Source: Chachezhania sediminis (GTDB lineage: Bacteria > Pseudomonadota > Alphaproteobacteria > Rhodobacterales > Rhodobacteraceae). From it: a stretch of DNA of 64,000 nucleotides. Below are positions 17,611-26,950 of the stretch, one piece after another. Made by a program: the position numbers and the translations under genes. The notes under the pieces are model-generated. The model ran no database searches. It saw only the letters and a list, made by a program, of their open reading frames with translations, and was not told where the DNA came from. Numbering within the stretch: the stretch's first letter is position 1; each line of letters begins with the position of its first letter. Where the stretch lies: assembly GCF_009765275.1 (NCBI RefSeq), contig NZ_VOPH01000001.1:310001-374000 (forward strand), in the 5' to 3' direction.

Positions 17611-17946
17611 CTATTTCGACCGGGCCGCCCGCTTCGAGTTTTTTGCCGCGCCCTTCTTCGGCTCAGGAAAAGCGGCTTCCGCCACTTCGCCCATAAGTTC
17701 GCCGGCACCATCGATACCAAGGGCATCGACGATTTCGCCCGCGGCATCCATGTCAACGCCGGCGCCATCGCAGGCGCATTCCGAAACGATCCTGATCAGA
17801 TCGCCGATCCGGAAACCCTCCTTAAGGCCGGAAAGCACCTCGGCAATGCCCTTGCCGTAGTGATCTTCAAGCGCCATCATCGCACGGCTGGCCATGCGGA
17901 ACGTCTCGGATGTCCCGCCGATGTCTCTGGTCACGCCGCTGATCAT
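17611..17946 (-). CDS. Tail assembly chaperone
   Basis: 111 residues, acidic helical body (FRMASRAMMALEDHYGKGI, then GLKEGFRIGDLIRIV) and a basic C-terminal tail (PKKGAAKNSKRAARSK). This resembles the TAC_11/GTA-gp10 type chaperones that hold tape measure and tube proteins during tail assembly. Start ATG 17946 overlaps the tail tube stop by four bases (ATGA). Confidence 0.68.
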   Translation of the reverse strand: MISGVTRDIGGTSETFRMASRAMMALEDHYGKGIAEVLSGLKEGFRIGDLIRIVSECACDGAGVDMDAAGEIVDALGIDGAGELMGEVAEAAFPEPKKGAAKNSKRAARSK

Positions 17947-18383
17947 GCCGCCGTCCCTTCAGTGAAGGTCGGTTGACCGGTGGTCCGGACGACAAGGTTC
18001 ATGGCGATGATATCGCCGACCTCGTTGCTCTCCAGCTGGGGCGCCACATAGCCGGTGAACTCGAAGACATCGCCGGTCGCCTGCCCCGTTTCCTTCGGCA
18101 GCGTGGTCTGAAAATGGACCAGCGTTCCGGCCATCATGTAGCCATGCGCCTGCGCATAGCCCGCGCTGGAATAGCCGCAAGGCAGGGTGATCGATCCCTG
18201 ATCCTTCAGGCCCGGAACGTATTCGCGGAAACCCCCGGGGCTCTGAAGGTGGGTCGCATCCTGATAGTCCACCTCGATGGTCGGCACCGCGATGCCCTTG
18301 CACTCCGGGATATCAGCCCAGGTGCTGCCGTCGGTGCCCCATTTCGTTGTGGAGCCGAAGACAATACGCTGCTTGGTCGCCAT
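17943..18383 (-). CDS. Phage major tail tube protein
   Basis: 146 residues, beta-rich with the compact composition of siphophage tube subunits (FGSTTKWGTDGSTWADI..., then DQGSITLPCGYSS). It precedes the tail-chaperone genes and tape measure and follows the tail-completion gene, the invariant position for the tube gene. Tube subunits polymerise into the hollow tail. Confidence 0.82.
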   Translation of the reverse strand: MATKQRIVFGSTTKWGTDGSTWADIPECKGIAVPTIEVDYQDATHLQSPGGFREYVPGLKDQGSITLPCGYSSAGYAQAHGYMMAGTLVHFQTTLPKETGQATGDVFEFTGYVAPQLESNEVGDIIAMNLVVRTTGQPTFTEGTAA

Positions 18384-18430
18384 GGCGATCTCCTTTGCTC
18401 AGCGATGTGTGATTGCCGGTCCCCCGGCGG

Positions 18431-18817
18431 CTAGTCGTTGTGCGTGACCGCGAATGTCAGGGACACGCGCTTCAGCAGCTGATCCACGTCCCGATAGCCG
18501 ATCCGGCCTTCCTTTGCGGTTTCCGTCCCGTCGCGCGTGCTCTCCAGGAAAACGCCCTGCACCACGCCGCCCTGATAGCCTTCGAGCAGACCGCGCACCT
18601 CGCGGGACGCGCCAAGCGCCTGCCAGAACGTCTTGCCGTAACAATCGATCTGCAGTCGGGTTTGCATCAGCCCCGTGCCCTTCTGGTGCATGGATCGCAC
18701 GCCGCTGGTCCGAAAGATGGCTGCCCGCGGAAGGTCCGTTCCTTCGCCCAGGCTTCCCCACCAGACGCTAAAACCGACCCCGCCCGTGAGCAGGTCGAAG
18801 ATCTGCTCTTCCATCAT
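18431..18817 (-). CDS. Tail completion/terminator protein, DUF3168 family
   Basis: 128 residues from ATG 18817; a second ATG follows at 18814. EEQIFDLLTGG at the start, PRAAIFRTSG, LMQTRLQIDCYG and the closing RVSLTFAVTH are the DUF3168 layout (lambda gpU-like fold), which caps the tail end and joins it to the head. It overlaps the HK97-gp10 gene stop. Confidence 0.85.
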   Translation of the reverse strand: MMEEQIFDLLTGGVGFSVWWGSLGEGTDLPRAAIFRTSGVRSMHQKGTGLMQTRLQIDCYGKTFWQALGASREVRGLLEGYQGGVVQGVFLESTRDGTETAKEGRIGYRDVDQLLKRVSLTFAVTHND

Positions 18818-19293
18818 CCCCTCGCGGACCGCTTCGCGCGTCGGGCGACGGTCTTTTCGATCTCTTCCCAAAGCTCCTTGCCCAGGCCCTCCAGCATGCT
18901 GGCCTTGTGGATGTCCCAGGCGGGCTGCAGCATCGGTGTCGGCGCCACGGACCCGGTGAACCGCCCGCGTTTCTGGAACCGGGGGCCGGTTCCGAATTCG
19001 ATCAGATGCGCTTCCGGCGTGCCGTCCCGCCCCCCGGGTGCCCCGACGAACAGGTTCAGGACGCTCTTGCCCTTTTCGGCATAGCTGTCGCCAAGCTGGC
19101 TGGCCGCGATCCGGGACGTGATCCGGAACACGTCATCCTCCGACCCGGGCCAAAGGGCGTTCGCCGTGGCGGCCACCGGCGCCAGCTGCTTCTTCATCGA
19201 CCGCCGCGCCGCCCCTTTCGCGGTGCCCTGCGGCAGCGCAGCCAGAGCCTTCTCGATGTCGCGGAAGCCGGTCATCTTGAAACCCATGGACAT
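18814..19293 (-). CDS. HK97 gp10-like head-tail joining protein
   Basis: 159 residues. MTGFRDIEKALAALP, AHLIEFGTGPRF and the helical C-terminus are characteristic of the HK97-gp10/neck-protein family, which acts at the head-tail interface. It sits between the head-closure and DUF3168 genes as in HK97-type phages. Confidence 0.85.
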   Translation of the reverse strand: MSMGFKMTGFRDIEKALAALPQGTAKGAARRSMKKQLAPVAATANALWPGSEDDVFRITSRIAASQLGDSYAEKGKSVLNLFVGAPGGRDGTPEAHLIEFGTGPRFQKRGRFTGSVAPTPMLQPAWDIHKASMLEGLGKELWEEIEKTVARRAKRSARG

Positions 19294-19299
19294 GCCGGA

Positions 19300-19644
19300 T
19301 CACTCCTCGTCGCGGTCGGTGTCGATGCGCCGAAGGACGTCCACGTGGTAAAACGCCCGTCGGCTGCCCCCGGCGGACCGCTTGCCCGCAATCTCCCAGG
19401 TGGCCCCGCGAAAGCTGAGACGGTCCCGCGTCGTCATGGCGTCCGTCAGGGAGTTGCGCCTCATCCGAAGCGAAGCCCGTTCGAAGGCCATTTCCTGCCC
19501 TACGGCTGCGGTCTCGTCCGATGACACCGGCATTTCGGCGGCATAGACCTTTCCCGCCTCCGGCCAGGTCACCTCTGGCTCATTGAACGATCCGCGCGCG
19601 CCTTTCGTATGGCGCAGCACGGTCACCAGCACATCCAGCAGCAT
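19300..19644 (-). CDS. Head closure / head-tail adaptor protein
   Basis: 114 residues from ATG 19644, which overlaps the connector stop (ATGA). The end RLSFRGATWEIAGKR...YHVDVLRRID matches the small beta-barrel head-closure proteins (SPP1 gp16-like) that seal the portal after packaging. An upstream in-frame ATG at 19764 is rejected because it lies within the connector gene. Confidence 0.78.
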   Translation of the reverse strand: MLLDVLVTVLRHTKGARGSFNEPEVTWPEAGKVYAAEMPVSSDETAAVGQEMAFERASLRMRRNSLTDAMTTRDRLSFRGATWEIAGKRSAGGSRRAFYHVDVLRRIDTDRDEE

Positions 19645-20228
19645 CAGCAGGGCGCCGCCACGCGGGGACGCGCATAGCGCACCTGCTTGATCAGCCGCTT
19701 CCCGGTGAAACCCAGGCGCGGGGCCGGTCCCTCGCCCTCGATCAGGATGCCGGCGTTGTGCCATTCGCGCGCGATCAGGGTAATCGCCTGCCCGAGCTGC
19801 GGCGGCGGCGCGTCACTGCCTACCGTGGCCTGAATACGGATCGTGTGAACATCGTCGCCGAAACCTGACCAATTCGCCGGCAACAGCAGCTGAGGTTCAT
19901 CGTAACCCTGCACAAGCTGCATGCCGTCGAGGCTTTGCGCCACGAATGCGCCGGTGGCATCGTTCACCGCCACTTCGACTATCCCGGTGACAGGGCGGCA
20001 CGGGAACCACCACCGCCGCCATTCCCGGCCCATGACAGGCCAGGTGAATTCGTAAAGGCCCGCGGCAGGCGGGATGCCGGTCGCATCGCAGACCACGGCC
20101 TGCGCAACGGCCAGCAAGCTTTCCATCGGCGCATCGTCGACGACGTCGTCGGCCCCGATATGGCCCGCGCTCTTGAAATCCGCCACGCTCACAAGCGCGG
20201 GGGTTTCGCTTTCACCAATGTATCGCAT
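19644..20228 (-). CDS. Phage head-tail connector protein (gp6-like)
   Basis: 194 residues. An N-terminal helical part (SVADFKSAGHIGADDVVDDA, MESLLAVAQAVVCDATG) and WP-containing central loop (FTWPVMGREW) fit the HK97 gp6/SPP1 gp15 connector family, which forms a ring under the portal. The gene follows the capsid-proximal genes and precedes head closure. Confidence 0.82.
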   Translation of the reverse strand: MRYIGESETPALVSVADFKSAGHIGADDVVDDAPMESLLAVAQAVVCDATGIPPAAGLYEFTWPVMGREWRRWWFPCRPVTGIVEVAVNDATGAFVAQSLDGMQLVQGYDEPQLLLPANWSGFGDDVHTIRIQATVGSDAPPPQLGQAITLIAREWHNAGILIEGEGPAPRLGFTGKRLIKQVRYARPRVAAPC

Positions 20229-20243
20229 CCCGCCAGACCGACC

Positions 20244-20552
20244 TCAGCTCCGCCTGCCCTGCTTCGGCGGCGCGCCGGCGGATTGATCCGCGCCATCCCC
20301 GGCCGAAGCGGCAGCATTTCCGTCGCCCGAAGCCTTTCCAAACGCCACCGTCCCACCGGACAACAACGGCGCGCTCAGGGCATCGGACGACACCCTGTCC
20401 GGCGTTTCCGTCTTGACCGGCGCGGCCGTCCCGGGGGCGCGCGCGATCCCCCGGGCTTTCAGGTCATCGGCCTGCTTGGCGGGAAAGCCCGCCGTCTCAC
20501 CCTTCTGGTACATCCGCCAGGTTCGGTTGAACGTCACGGCCACCCGGATCAT
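20244..20552 (-). CDS. Small head-region protein
   Basis: 102 residues from ATG 20552, overlapping the preceding stop. The first 35 residues (MIRVAVTFNRTWRMYQKG, then AGFPAKQADDL) match a small motif seen near capsid genes of many phages (growth of the type 'GE-AGFP-A'). The remaining 65 residues are Ala/Gly/Ser-rich and disordered. Role unknown. Confidence 0.6.
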   Translation of the reverse strand: MIRVAVTFNRTWRMYQKGETAGFPAKQADDLKARGIARAPGTAAPVKTETPDRVSSDALSAPLLSGGTVAFGKASGDGNAAASAGDGADQSAGAPPKQGRRS

Positions 20553-21004
20553 TGCGGCAACCGATCCATGCCGCCACAGATCATCAACGCCGACAGCGCC
20601 GCCGTATCCGTGCCGGAGGCGCTCAGGTCCGGGGTATAGTTGGCGCGGACGTAACGCGCACAGCCGCGCAGCTTCACGTCCACGTTGAAGCACCCGGTGA
20701 CGGTGCCGCCACCGGTCGGGCCGGTGGCCACGACGGCGCTGCCGCTGGCGAAGCTGGCGGCATCCGACAGGTCGTCTTCGTCGCCGTGCTCGATTTCCCA
20801 GCCGACGGTCAGCGTCTCGCCTTCGGCCAGCGCGGCCGAAAACGGGATCGCGAGAACCCCGGAACTGGGCGATGCGATGCTCAGACGGTCGATGATCGCC
20901 CCGGTCACTTCGGTGGAATCGCCCGACCCGCCCGCGGTCGCGGCGGCGTTGGCGGCAGCGCGGATCGGCAGGATCAGCGCGCCGATGTCCTTTTTCTGGA
21001 TCAT
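20549..21004 (-). CDS. Putative virion structural protein
   Basis: 151 residues from ATG 21004. Beta-rich and Ala/Gly/Thr-rich, with SGVLAIPFSAALAEGETLTVG and an ending with two Cys. Directly downstream of the major capsid gene, where decoration or accessory head proteins occur. No domain recognised with confidence. Confidence 0.6.
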   Translation of the reverse strand: MIQKKDIGALILPIRAAANAAATAGGSGDSTEVTGAIIDRLSIASPSSGVLAIPFSAALAEGETLTVGWEIEHGDEDDLSDAASFASGSAVVATGPTGGGTVTGCFNVDVKLRGCARYVRANYTPDLSASGTDTAALSALMICGGMDRLPQ

Positions 21005-21075
21005 GGTCTTGTCCTCTTTCGGGAAGGTGTGGATTCGCCCCCCGGTCATCCGGGCGACGTCAGGTCAGCCGCGGA

Positions 21076-22407
21076 TCACGCGCCCCAGGTCACGGCCTTC
21101 AGCCACGCGACGGCCGGGATATGGCGCAGCCCGATGTCGTGCTGCATGATCAGCCGCATCAGGGTTTCGTCGCGGCTGAAGGACGACTGCAGCGTGCCTT
21201 GGGCATCGCGATAGGCCGCATCGCCAGACATCGCGATGTTGACGCCCATGTGTTCGCCGACGGCCACCTGGCGCGGTGCGACCAGGCCGATTTCCGACTC
21301 GTCCCCGTCCCCGCCCAGGTTGTCGGGAATCTCGGTGGTCACATGCACGCGCTTGCGGCGCAGCATGCCGTCCGCCATCTCCGGATAGACCTTGTTGCCG
21401 TTGCCGTCGCGCAGGTTGGTCAGGAACATGGCCACCCGCGGGGACATGACCCAGTGCGCCCCGGAATAGGGCACGTTCGCGTTGGCCAGCGCCAGTTCCA
21501 GCTTGCCCAGATCGTTGTCGACGTTCTGCAGGTTCACCGTGCCGTTCGCGTCCAGGATGTGGCTGGCTTCCCAGCTGGTCCCGACCGCCTGCCAGCGCAG
21601 GCCCTTGGGCGCGAACTCGGTGCCGGTTCCGCGCAGGAAGTAACGGTCCTGGATCTGTGCCGCATCTTCGATGGCGTCGTCGCGCACCATGCGGTCCACG
21701 GCCGTGGAAGCCGAGCGCAGCAGGTCGTTGGAAATCGGCACGATGCCCCGCAGCTTCTTCGCCGACAGCTTGAGCTGGCCGAAGGTCATGCCGGTGGCCG
21801 GCGCATCGTCGGTTTCGTCGCCATAGCCGAAGTCGGCGCCGGTCGCCCGGCGGTTCTGCGTGAAGTTGCCGTTCGGCATGGGGATGAAGCGCGGCCCCAT
21901 CGCGGTGACGACCGAAGCCGGGCGCAGAAGCTCGATCACCTCGCTGCCCACGTCCTCGGGCACCAGGAACCCGCCCGCCTCGCCCGTGCCCATGTTCTGG
22001 CCCGCCGCGAACAGACCGGACTGGCCGTTTTCCTCGGCAATGGCCCGCGCCTCACGCACGCTGCCGCCAGCCGCTGCCAGCGTCCGCAGCATCGCCCCGA
22101 AGCGCAGACCGGGCTCCTTGGCCATCGCGGCCACGGCCGCACTGCCCTGCCCCGCCGGTTCCTCTTCCGCTCCGGGCTCCGGAAGTGCGCTGGCCGCCTG
22201 TGCCGCTTCGACGGCTTCGGCCCGCTTCACGTCCTTGTCGGCCTTGCCGAACGCGGTCTGTGCGGCCTCGAACGCGGCTTCGGCGCCCGCAATCGCTTCG
22301 TCCGTGGCGTCGTCCTGGTCGCCAAGCGCGGTCAGCGCATCGGCCCTGGCCTGCATGTCGTCCGCCGCGGCCTTCCGTTTGCGGCGCAGATCGTTGATGT
22401 CACCCAT
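21076..22407 (-). CDS. HK97-family major capsid protein
   Basis: 443 residues from ATG 22407 (MGDINDLRRKRKAA). The N-terminal about 130 residues form a charged coiled coil (scaffolding delta domain) that the adjacent protease should remove. The shell domain begins near GTGEAGGFLVPEDVGSEVIELL and includes LKLSAKKLRGIVPISNDLL and FLRGTGTEFAPKGL, hallmarks of the family. The order portal-protease-capsid is as in HK97. Confidence 0.95.
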   Translation of the reverse strand: MGDINDLRRKRKAAADDMQARADALTALGDQDDATDEAIAGAEAAFEAAQTAFGKADKDVKRAEAVEAAQAASALPEPGAEEEPAGQGSAAVAAMAKEPGLRFGAMLRTLAAAGGSVREARAIAEENGQSGLFAAGQNMGTGEAGGFLVPEDVGSEVIELLRPASVVTAMGPRFIPMPNGNFTQNRRATGADFGYGDETDDAPATGMTFGQLKLSAKKLRGIVPISNDLLRSASTAVDRMVRDDAIEDAAQIQDRYFLRGTGTEFAPKGLRWQAVGTSWEASHILDANGTVNLQNVDNDLGKLELALANANVPYSGAHWVMSPRVAMFLTNLRDGNGNKVYPEMADGMLRRKRVHVTTEIPDNLGGDGDESEIGLVAPRQVAVGEHMGVNIAMSGDAAYRDAQGTLQSSFSRDETLMRLIMQHDIGLRHIPAVAWLKAVTWGA

Positions 22408-22530
22408 CGGTTTTCTCCTTTCGATGGTGGTGCCGCGCCCGCGCGCAGCCATGCTTTCCGCCGCAGCGGAACGAAGGGGCGCGCCGGGAACCCCCGACGC
22501 GCTGCGTGCTGTCTCGAATGTTCGCCGGCG

Positions 22531-23454
22531 TCAGAGCGTGGCGCGCGCCATCGCTGCCTGGGCGGCTGCAGCGGCAGCCCGGGCCGACCGTCGGACGCGC
22601 GGCTGGCGCGGCGCATAGGCCGCACCGATGCGGGCCCAGAAATCTGCATCGGTTTCGACGCGATCCGCCAGCCCGCGCGACACCGCCTCCTGCCCCCAGA
22701 AGATCGCGCCCCCGTCCGCCGGATCACCGGTCACGCTCAGCCGCGCGGGCAGATCTGCCAAGGGAATGCTTCGCCCGGTCGACACTGCCGCGTGGAATTC
22801 AGCTTCCATCGCATCCACGACGCGTTGCGCCTCGGCCTGGCCCGCCTCGGTGGTCGGATCGGGGCGCTTGGCACGGGCATGACCGGAAACGGTGACGAAG
22901 TCCTGCCAGCCGCGCGCCTCGCCCGCCTTCACGGGATGGCTGGCACCGCCCAGGACGCCAATGGACCCAAGAAACGATCCCGGCGTGATCGTGATGTCGG
23001 TGGCCTGCGAAGCGATCCAGTATGCAGCCGATGCCGCCAGAGGATGAACCAGCGCGTGAACGGGTTTGACAGAGGCAGCGGCAGCAACGGCACGGCCGGC
23101 GCCGGTACATCCGATCACCAGCCCGCCGGGCGAGTCCATGGGAAGAACGATGGCTGCCACATCCTCGTTGGCCGCCAATTCGCCAAGCGTGGCCTCCAAC
23201 CCCTGATAGGTGGTCCAGCCCAGCCACCGCTCCAGCGCGAAGGCATTCGGCGTCAACAGCCCCCGTACGGGAACCACGGCAACGTTGCGGGTGATCGCGT
23301 AACGCTCCCCGGGCTCCAGCATGGCCGCGGCCTGCGCCCCCTGGGCCGTCGCCTCGGCCGGCAGATGCGCCGACAGGAAGGGCCCGGCCTGTTCCGGCGC
23401 AAGCGCCACCGGGGCCCCGGTGAACAGCCCCGCCACGGTCGTGGAAACGGTCAT
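22531..23454 (-). CDS. Phage capsid maturation protease, S49 (SppA/protein C-like)
   Basis: 307 residues. VAAIVLPMDSPGG and HPLAASAAYWIAS are the S49 signatures, the latter containing the catalytic Ser. Used by phages to cleave scaffold and capsid N-termini. No signal peptide. Start ATG 23454 overlaps the portal stop (ATGA). The C-terminus is Ala/Arg-rich. Most of the capsid delta domain is the expected substrate. Confidence 0.9.
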   Translation of the reverse strand: MTVSTTVAGLFTGAPVALAPEQAGPFLSAHLPAEATAQGAQAAAMLEPGERYAITRNVAVVPVRGLLTPNAFALERWLGWTTYQGLEATLGELAANEDVAAIVLPMDSPGGLVIGCTGAGRAVAAAASVKPVHALVHPLAASAAYWIASQATDITITPGSFLGSIGVLGGASHPVKAGEARGWQDFVTVSGHARAKRPDPTTEAGQAEAQRVVDAMEAEFHAAVSTGRSIPLADLPARLSVTGDPADGGAIFWGQEAVSRGLADRVETDADFWARIGAAYAPRQPRVRRSARAAAAAAQAAMARATL

Positions 23455-24737
23455 TCGTCGTCCTCCTGTTGCGCCGCCGGCGCCCCGCTGTCGCGGGTCA
23501 TGTTCGGCGCGGGGTTCAGCATGGCGCCTTCATCGACCGGCCCTTCGCCGATCTTGGCGCGGGCTTCGTTGGGGCGAAGGAACGGGCCGCCGACCGCCCT
23601 GCTCAGGGCGTCGTATTGTTCCTTCGTGGTGGTCTGCAGAAGCGCCCCGAAATCATGGCGAAGAAACAGCCCGGCTTCGCGCTCCTCACGGGTCAGGATC
23701 GCCATGTTCATCTGGGCTTCGACCAGCTCGGACCAGTGCATCAGGCAGTCGGTCTTGTAATCGATGGCCTGCTGCTGCGAATTTGCCTTCACGCCCCCTT
23801 CGACGCTCATCAGCTTGAAGAGCGGCATCCGATACAGGCCCGCGATCATCTCGCGGTCGAACTTCCGCCCGGCCAGCAGTTCCGAATCCGCCGCCGACAC
23901 GTCCAGCCGCTTCACGTCTTCTTCGGCCTGCGTGACGATCCACCCATCGGCGTCCGGATCGGTCATCGCGGCCTTGATGCGCCGGGCGTTGCGTTCGCGG
24001 TCTTCGTCGGTGTCGTAGACGTCCGCCAGCTTGATCACGCCCTTGGCGGTGCCGCCGGAGGCATTCCGCGCCGCCGCGCGCTGGCCCGCCAGGGCGATGC
24101 CCATGCTTTCGGCCGCAACGCTGATCGGACTGCGGCCGGTCCACCCGTCTTCGGCCATGTAGCGCATATGCACCATGGACCGTGCCGGCACCGTGCGATG
24201 CGTGCCGGCCCCATCCTCGAACTGGTAGAAGCGCTGCAACCCGTCGCGCAGGATCGTCACCCCACCCAGGCGCGGCAGGTCCAGCCGCATCAGCTCGCCA
24301 CCGCTGTCCCTCGGCGCGTAAATGTGCCCATTGCCCCGAAGGGCGTAGGCATAGACCGCAGCGAACCGCACCACCTTGCCAGGAACGCCGGGCGCCGCCT
24401 CCACGTTCAGCAGATATGTCGCGGGATGTTCACGCACCCGCACGTCCAGCCCATCGCCCCGCTGCCAGAGCTTCAGCGGCACCTTGGCAAGGTCGCCGGA
24501 GATGTTGTTGCAGCAGGAAAACACGGTTCCGTGGTTCGCCGCACTCTGCGGCGTGACCGGCGGCAGGCCCCGAACACGCGTGGCGGATCCGCCCCATCCT
24601 GCCGACAGGAAGCCCGAGATCCCCGCTTGCGCAGCGGCGCCCACCGCGACATCGGCTGTCATCGGCGGCTCACTGCGTGGCACGGCCGGAACAGATGCCG
24701 CGCCGACGCGCGTGATTTCCAGCCCGAGAATCTTCAT
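23451..24737 (-). CDS. HK97-family portal protein
   Basis: 428 residues. FSCCNNISGDLAKVPLKLW, IYAPRDSGGELMRLDL and LDVSAADSELLAGRKFDREMI are typical of phage portals; the dodecamer forms the DNA gate of the head. It ends in an acidic tail. Start ATG 24737 overlaps the terminase stop. Confidence 0.93.
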   Translation of the reverse strand: MKILGLEITRVGAASVPAVPRSEPPMTADVAVGAAAQAGISGFLSAGWGGSATRVRGLPPVTPQSAANHGTVFSCCNNISGDLAKVPLKLWQRGDGLDVRVREHPATYLLNVEAAPGVPGKVVRFAAVYAYALRGNGHIYAPRDSGGELMRLDLPRLGGVTILRDGLQRFYQFEDGAGTHRTVPARSMVHMRYMAEDGWTGRSPISVAAESMGIALAGQRAAARNASGGTAKGVIKLADVYDTDEDRERNARRIKAAMTDPDADGWIVTQAEEDVKRLDVSAADSELLAGRKFDREMIAGLYRMPLFKLMSVEGGVKANSQQQAIDYKTDCLMHWSELVEAQMNMAILTREEREAGLFLRHDFGALLQTTTKEQYDALSRAVGGPFLRPNEARAKIGEGPVDEGAMLNPAPNMTRDSGAPAAQQEDDE

Positions 24738-26401
24738 ACGATGATCACATCCTTTGCCTTGCGTTTTTGGGCGCCGAACTCGGCACGGCCCACGGCCATG
24801 ATCGCGGCGACGGCCGGATCGATCCGCCCGGTGGCCTTCTTCTTGTTCGGCTTCACGTTCTCGGCCGCGTCTTCGTCCAGGACCACGTTGCCGACCGCCC
24901 AGGCCAGGACCGGGTTGGCATTGTGCCGGATCCGGCCCTGCATGACGGCCCGCTCGAACCGCTTGGTCGGCTGCGACATGCTCTTGTAACCCTGTTGATG
25001 CGACACCAGCGGAACCCGCATCTTGTCGATGGCCTTCTCGACATTCTCGAAGCGCCAGGGGTCATAGGCGACTTCCTGGATGTCGAACCGGTCGGCCAGC
25101 CATTTCACCCGCTGCACGACCTGGTCTTCATCGATGACCCCGCCCTGGTGGACCTCCAGCCAGCCGTCATCGCGCCACGCCACATAGTCGCGGTTCTCCG
25201 TCTGCGCCCGGGCGATGAACCCCTTCGGGCCGCTGGGGATGAAGGAATAGACGATCAGGAAGATCTGATCCTCCACCGGCACCGCGACGGCGATGGATGT
25301 CAGGTCGGTGGTGCGGCTCAGGTCGACCCCCAGCCATGCCTTCCGCCCGAACAGGTCGGACACATCGAACGGTGCTGTGGCCAGCCCGCCGTCCCAAAGA
25401 TCGCGACCGATCCAGCTTTCGCTGCCTTCCGTCCAGAGGTTCAGGTGCAGCCTCCGGAAGTTGGGCATCTTGCCCCGGATCGCCTGCGCTTCGTCGTGAA
25501 TGCGCCGGAAATCCGCTTCGGTGAACGCCACCCCGATGTTCGGATTGGCCATCGCCCAGGTTACCGGGTCCGACGGGTCGGCATCCGCGGGCGGCTCGGC
25601 GACATAGGCGAAGAACGCGTCGTCCTTCACGTCCCCCCGCAACACCCGCTCGGCATATTGGCGGATCTCGCCGCAAACGCTGGCCCGGTCTGCCCCCGCG
25701 GTCGTGATCGCCCAGTCGATGGGCTGCGACCGGGCGATCATCGAGTTGACGACCACCTCGGCCAGTTCCCGGTCCGTCCAGCGGTGCACCTCATCCCGCG
25801 CCGCGAAATGCGGGTTGATGCCGTCCGCGCTGTTCCCGTCGCGGCTCAGTGCCCGGATGTACCCCCCCGTCCGGTCGCAGGATATCTGCGCCTTGTAGAC
25901 GTCCAGCAGCTCGCCCAGCACGGGCGAAGCGCGGATCATCCGCTTCATTTCGTTGAACAGCAGCCCGGCCTGGTCCCGTGTGGTGGCGGCGCAATAGCCT
26001 TGCGGTGCCCCTTCCCCGTCGAACAGCTGAGTGAACAGCATCGGCACCGCCGTGTCCGTGGTCTTGCCGTTCTTCTTGGCCACCTGGTGATAGGTGGACC
26101 GGAACCGGCGCAGCCCGGTTTCCTCGTGCTTCCAGCCGAAGACCGATCCGTGCCGGAACACCTGCCAGGGCTGCAGGTCGAAACTTGCGCCTGCCATCTT
26201 GCCCGTGGTGTGGCGCAGCAGCCCGGCGAAGTTCACGATCCGGTCGGCCGCGCGGGTATCGAAGAACAGCCCGCGATCCGCGGCGGTTTCCAGGTCCAGC
26301 AGGTGCCGTTCACACGCCATCCGAACCATGGGCCCGGCGACAACTTCCCCCTCAACGACGCTGATCGCGTACCGGGTGACCGGGTGATCAACCGGATCCA
26401 T
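24734..26401 (-). CDS. Terminase large subunit
   Basis: 555 residues from ATG 26401 (MDPVDHPVTRYAI). The packaging ATPase shows the atypical Walker A STYHQVAKKNGKTT and a downstream ARDEVHRW Walker B-like segment; the nuclease half carries WLGVDLSRTTDLTSI with the metal-binding Asp and YDPWRFEN. It packages DNA into the prohead. The gene overlaps the small subunit by 14 bases. An upstream extension to 26518 is inside terS and rejected. Confidence 0.94.
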   Translation of the reverse strand: MDPVDHPVTRYAISVVEGEVVAGPMVRMACERHLLDLETAADRGLFFDTRAADRIVNFAGLLRHTTGKMAGASFDLQPWQVFRHGSVFGWKHEETGLRRFRSTYHQVAKKNGKTTDTAVPMLFTQLFDGEGAPQGYCAATTRDQAGLLFNEMKRMIRASPVLGELLDVYKAQISCDRTGGYIRALSRDGNSADGINPHFAARDEVHRWTDRELAEVVVNSMIARSQPIDWAITTAGADRASVCGEIRQYAERVLRGDVKDDAFFAYVAEPPADADPSDPVTWAMANPNIGVAFTEADFRRIHDEAQAIRGKMPNFRRLHLNLWTEGSESWIGRDLWDGGLATAPFDVSDLFGRKAWLGVDLSRTTDLTSIAVAVPVEDQIFLIVYSFIPSGPKGFIARAQTENRDYVAWRDDGWLEVHQGGVIDEDQVVQRVKWLADRFDIQEVAYDPWRFENVEKAIDKMRVPLVSHQQGYKSMSQPTKRFERAVMQGRIRHNANPVLAWAVGNVVLDEDAAENVKPNKKKATGRIDPAVAAIMAVGRAEFGAQKRKAKDVIIV

Positions 26402-26825
26402 CGAGCTGCCGCATGATCTGGTCGAACAGATCCCCCTGCGCTCCGTTCGCCAGTCGCGTATCATCCACAGGCGACATCCCGAACAGCGCGCCAAGCTGGC
26501 GCATGTTGGACAGCGCATCCTGGCGCGCCTGCCAGTTCGCCGTCTTCTTCTGCTGCAGACCGTTGCGGGTCCGAACGGTATAGGTCCGCCCCTCCAGCGT
26601 GATGTTGCTGGTCAGTTCGACCACGTCGGCCACAGCCTCGCAGTAAGCCGCGAAAGTGTCTTCCCAGATCGGTTCCAGGCGGTCCTTCCGAACCAGCTCC
26701 GGGGCCAGGCGCTCCCAGACCTGCTTCGCGCTCTCGGACATCAGGTCGTGCGGCTCAGGCACCGGCTTGGGCACATCGCCACGCATCGGCACGACGTTGT
26801 CGAGCGTCGGCTTTCGTCCACGCAT
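26388..26825 (-). CDS. Terminase small subunit, P27 family
   Basis: 145 residues beginning MRGRKPTLDNVVPMRGD, the standard opening of P27-type small terminases, followed by ESAKQVWERLAPELVRKDRL. It binds the packaging site and recruits the large subunit. First gene of the packaging module. Confidence 0.9.
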   Translation of the reverse strand: MRGRKPTLDNVVPMRGDVPKPVPEPHDLMSESAKQVWERLAPELVRKDRLEPIWEDTFAAYCEAVADVVELTSNITLEGRTYTVRTRNGLQQKKTANWQARQDALSNMRQLGALFGMSPVDDTRLANGAQGDLFDQIMRQLDGSG

Positions 26826-26844
26826 GGTCTTGTCTCCAACTCGG

Positions 26845-26882
26845 CCACCTGCCGATAAGACCTGATCAGGTGGGCTTTTTTC
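26845..26882 (+). terminator. Hairpin with T-run upstream of terS
   Basis: CCACCTG (26845-26851) pairs with CAGGTGG (26867-26873), and the palindrome CCTGATCAGG lies inside. A run of T follows on the plus strand only (26876-26881). Plus-strand polarity is opposite to the local genes, so this would end antisense transcription or protect the packaging region. Confidence 0.45.
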
Positions 26883-26950
26883 CTCAATTCAGCCCGCACA
26901 GAAACGGAGGTCTGACGGTCGGTTTCGGGCAGGGTGCACAGGTTTTTCAC

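Noticed and set aside
21121-23760. 879-residue open frame on the plus strand opposite capsid and protease
   Set aside because: It is the antisense shadow of clearly identified phage genes; composition rich in His/Arg/Gly.
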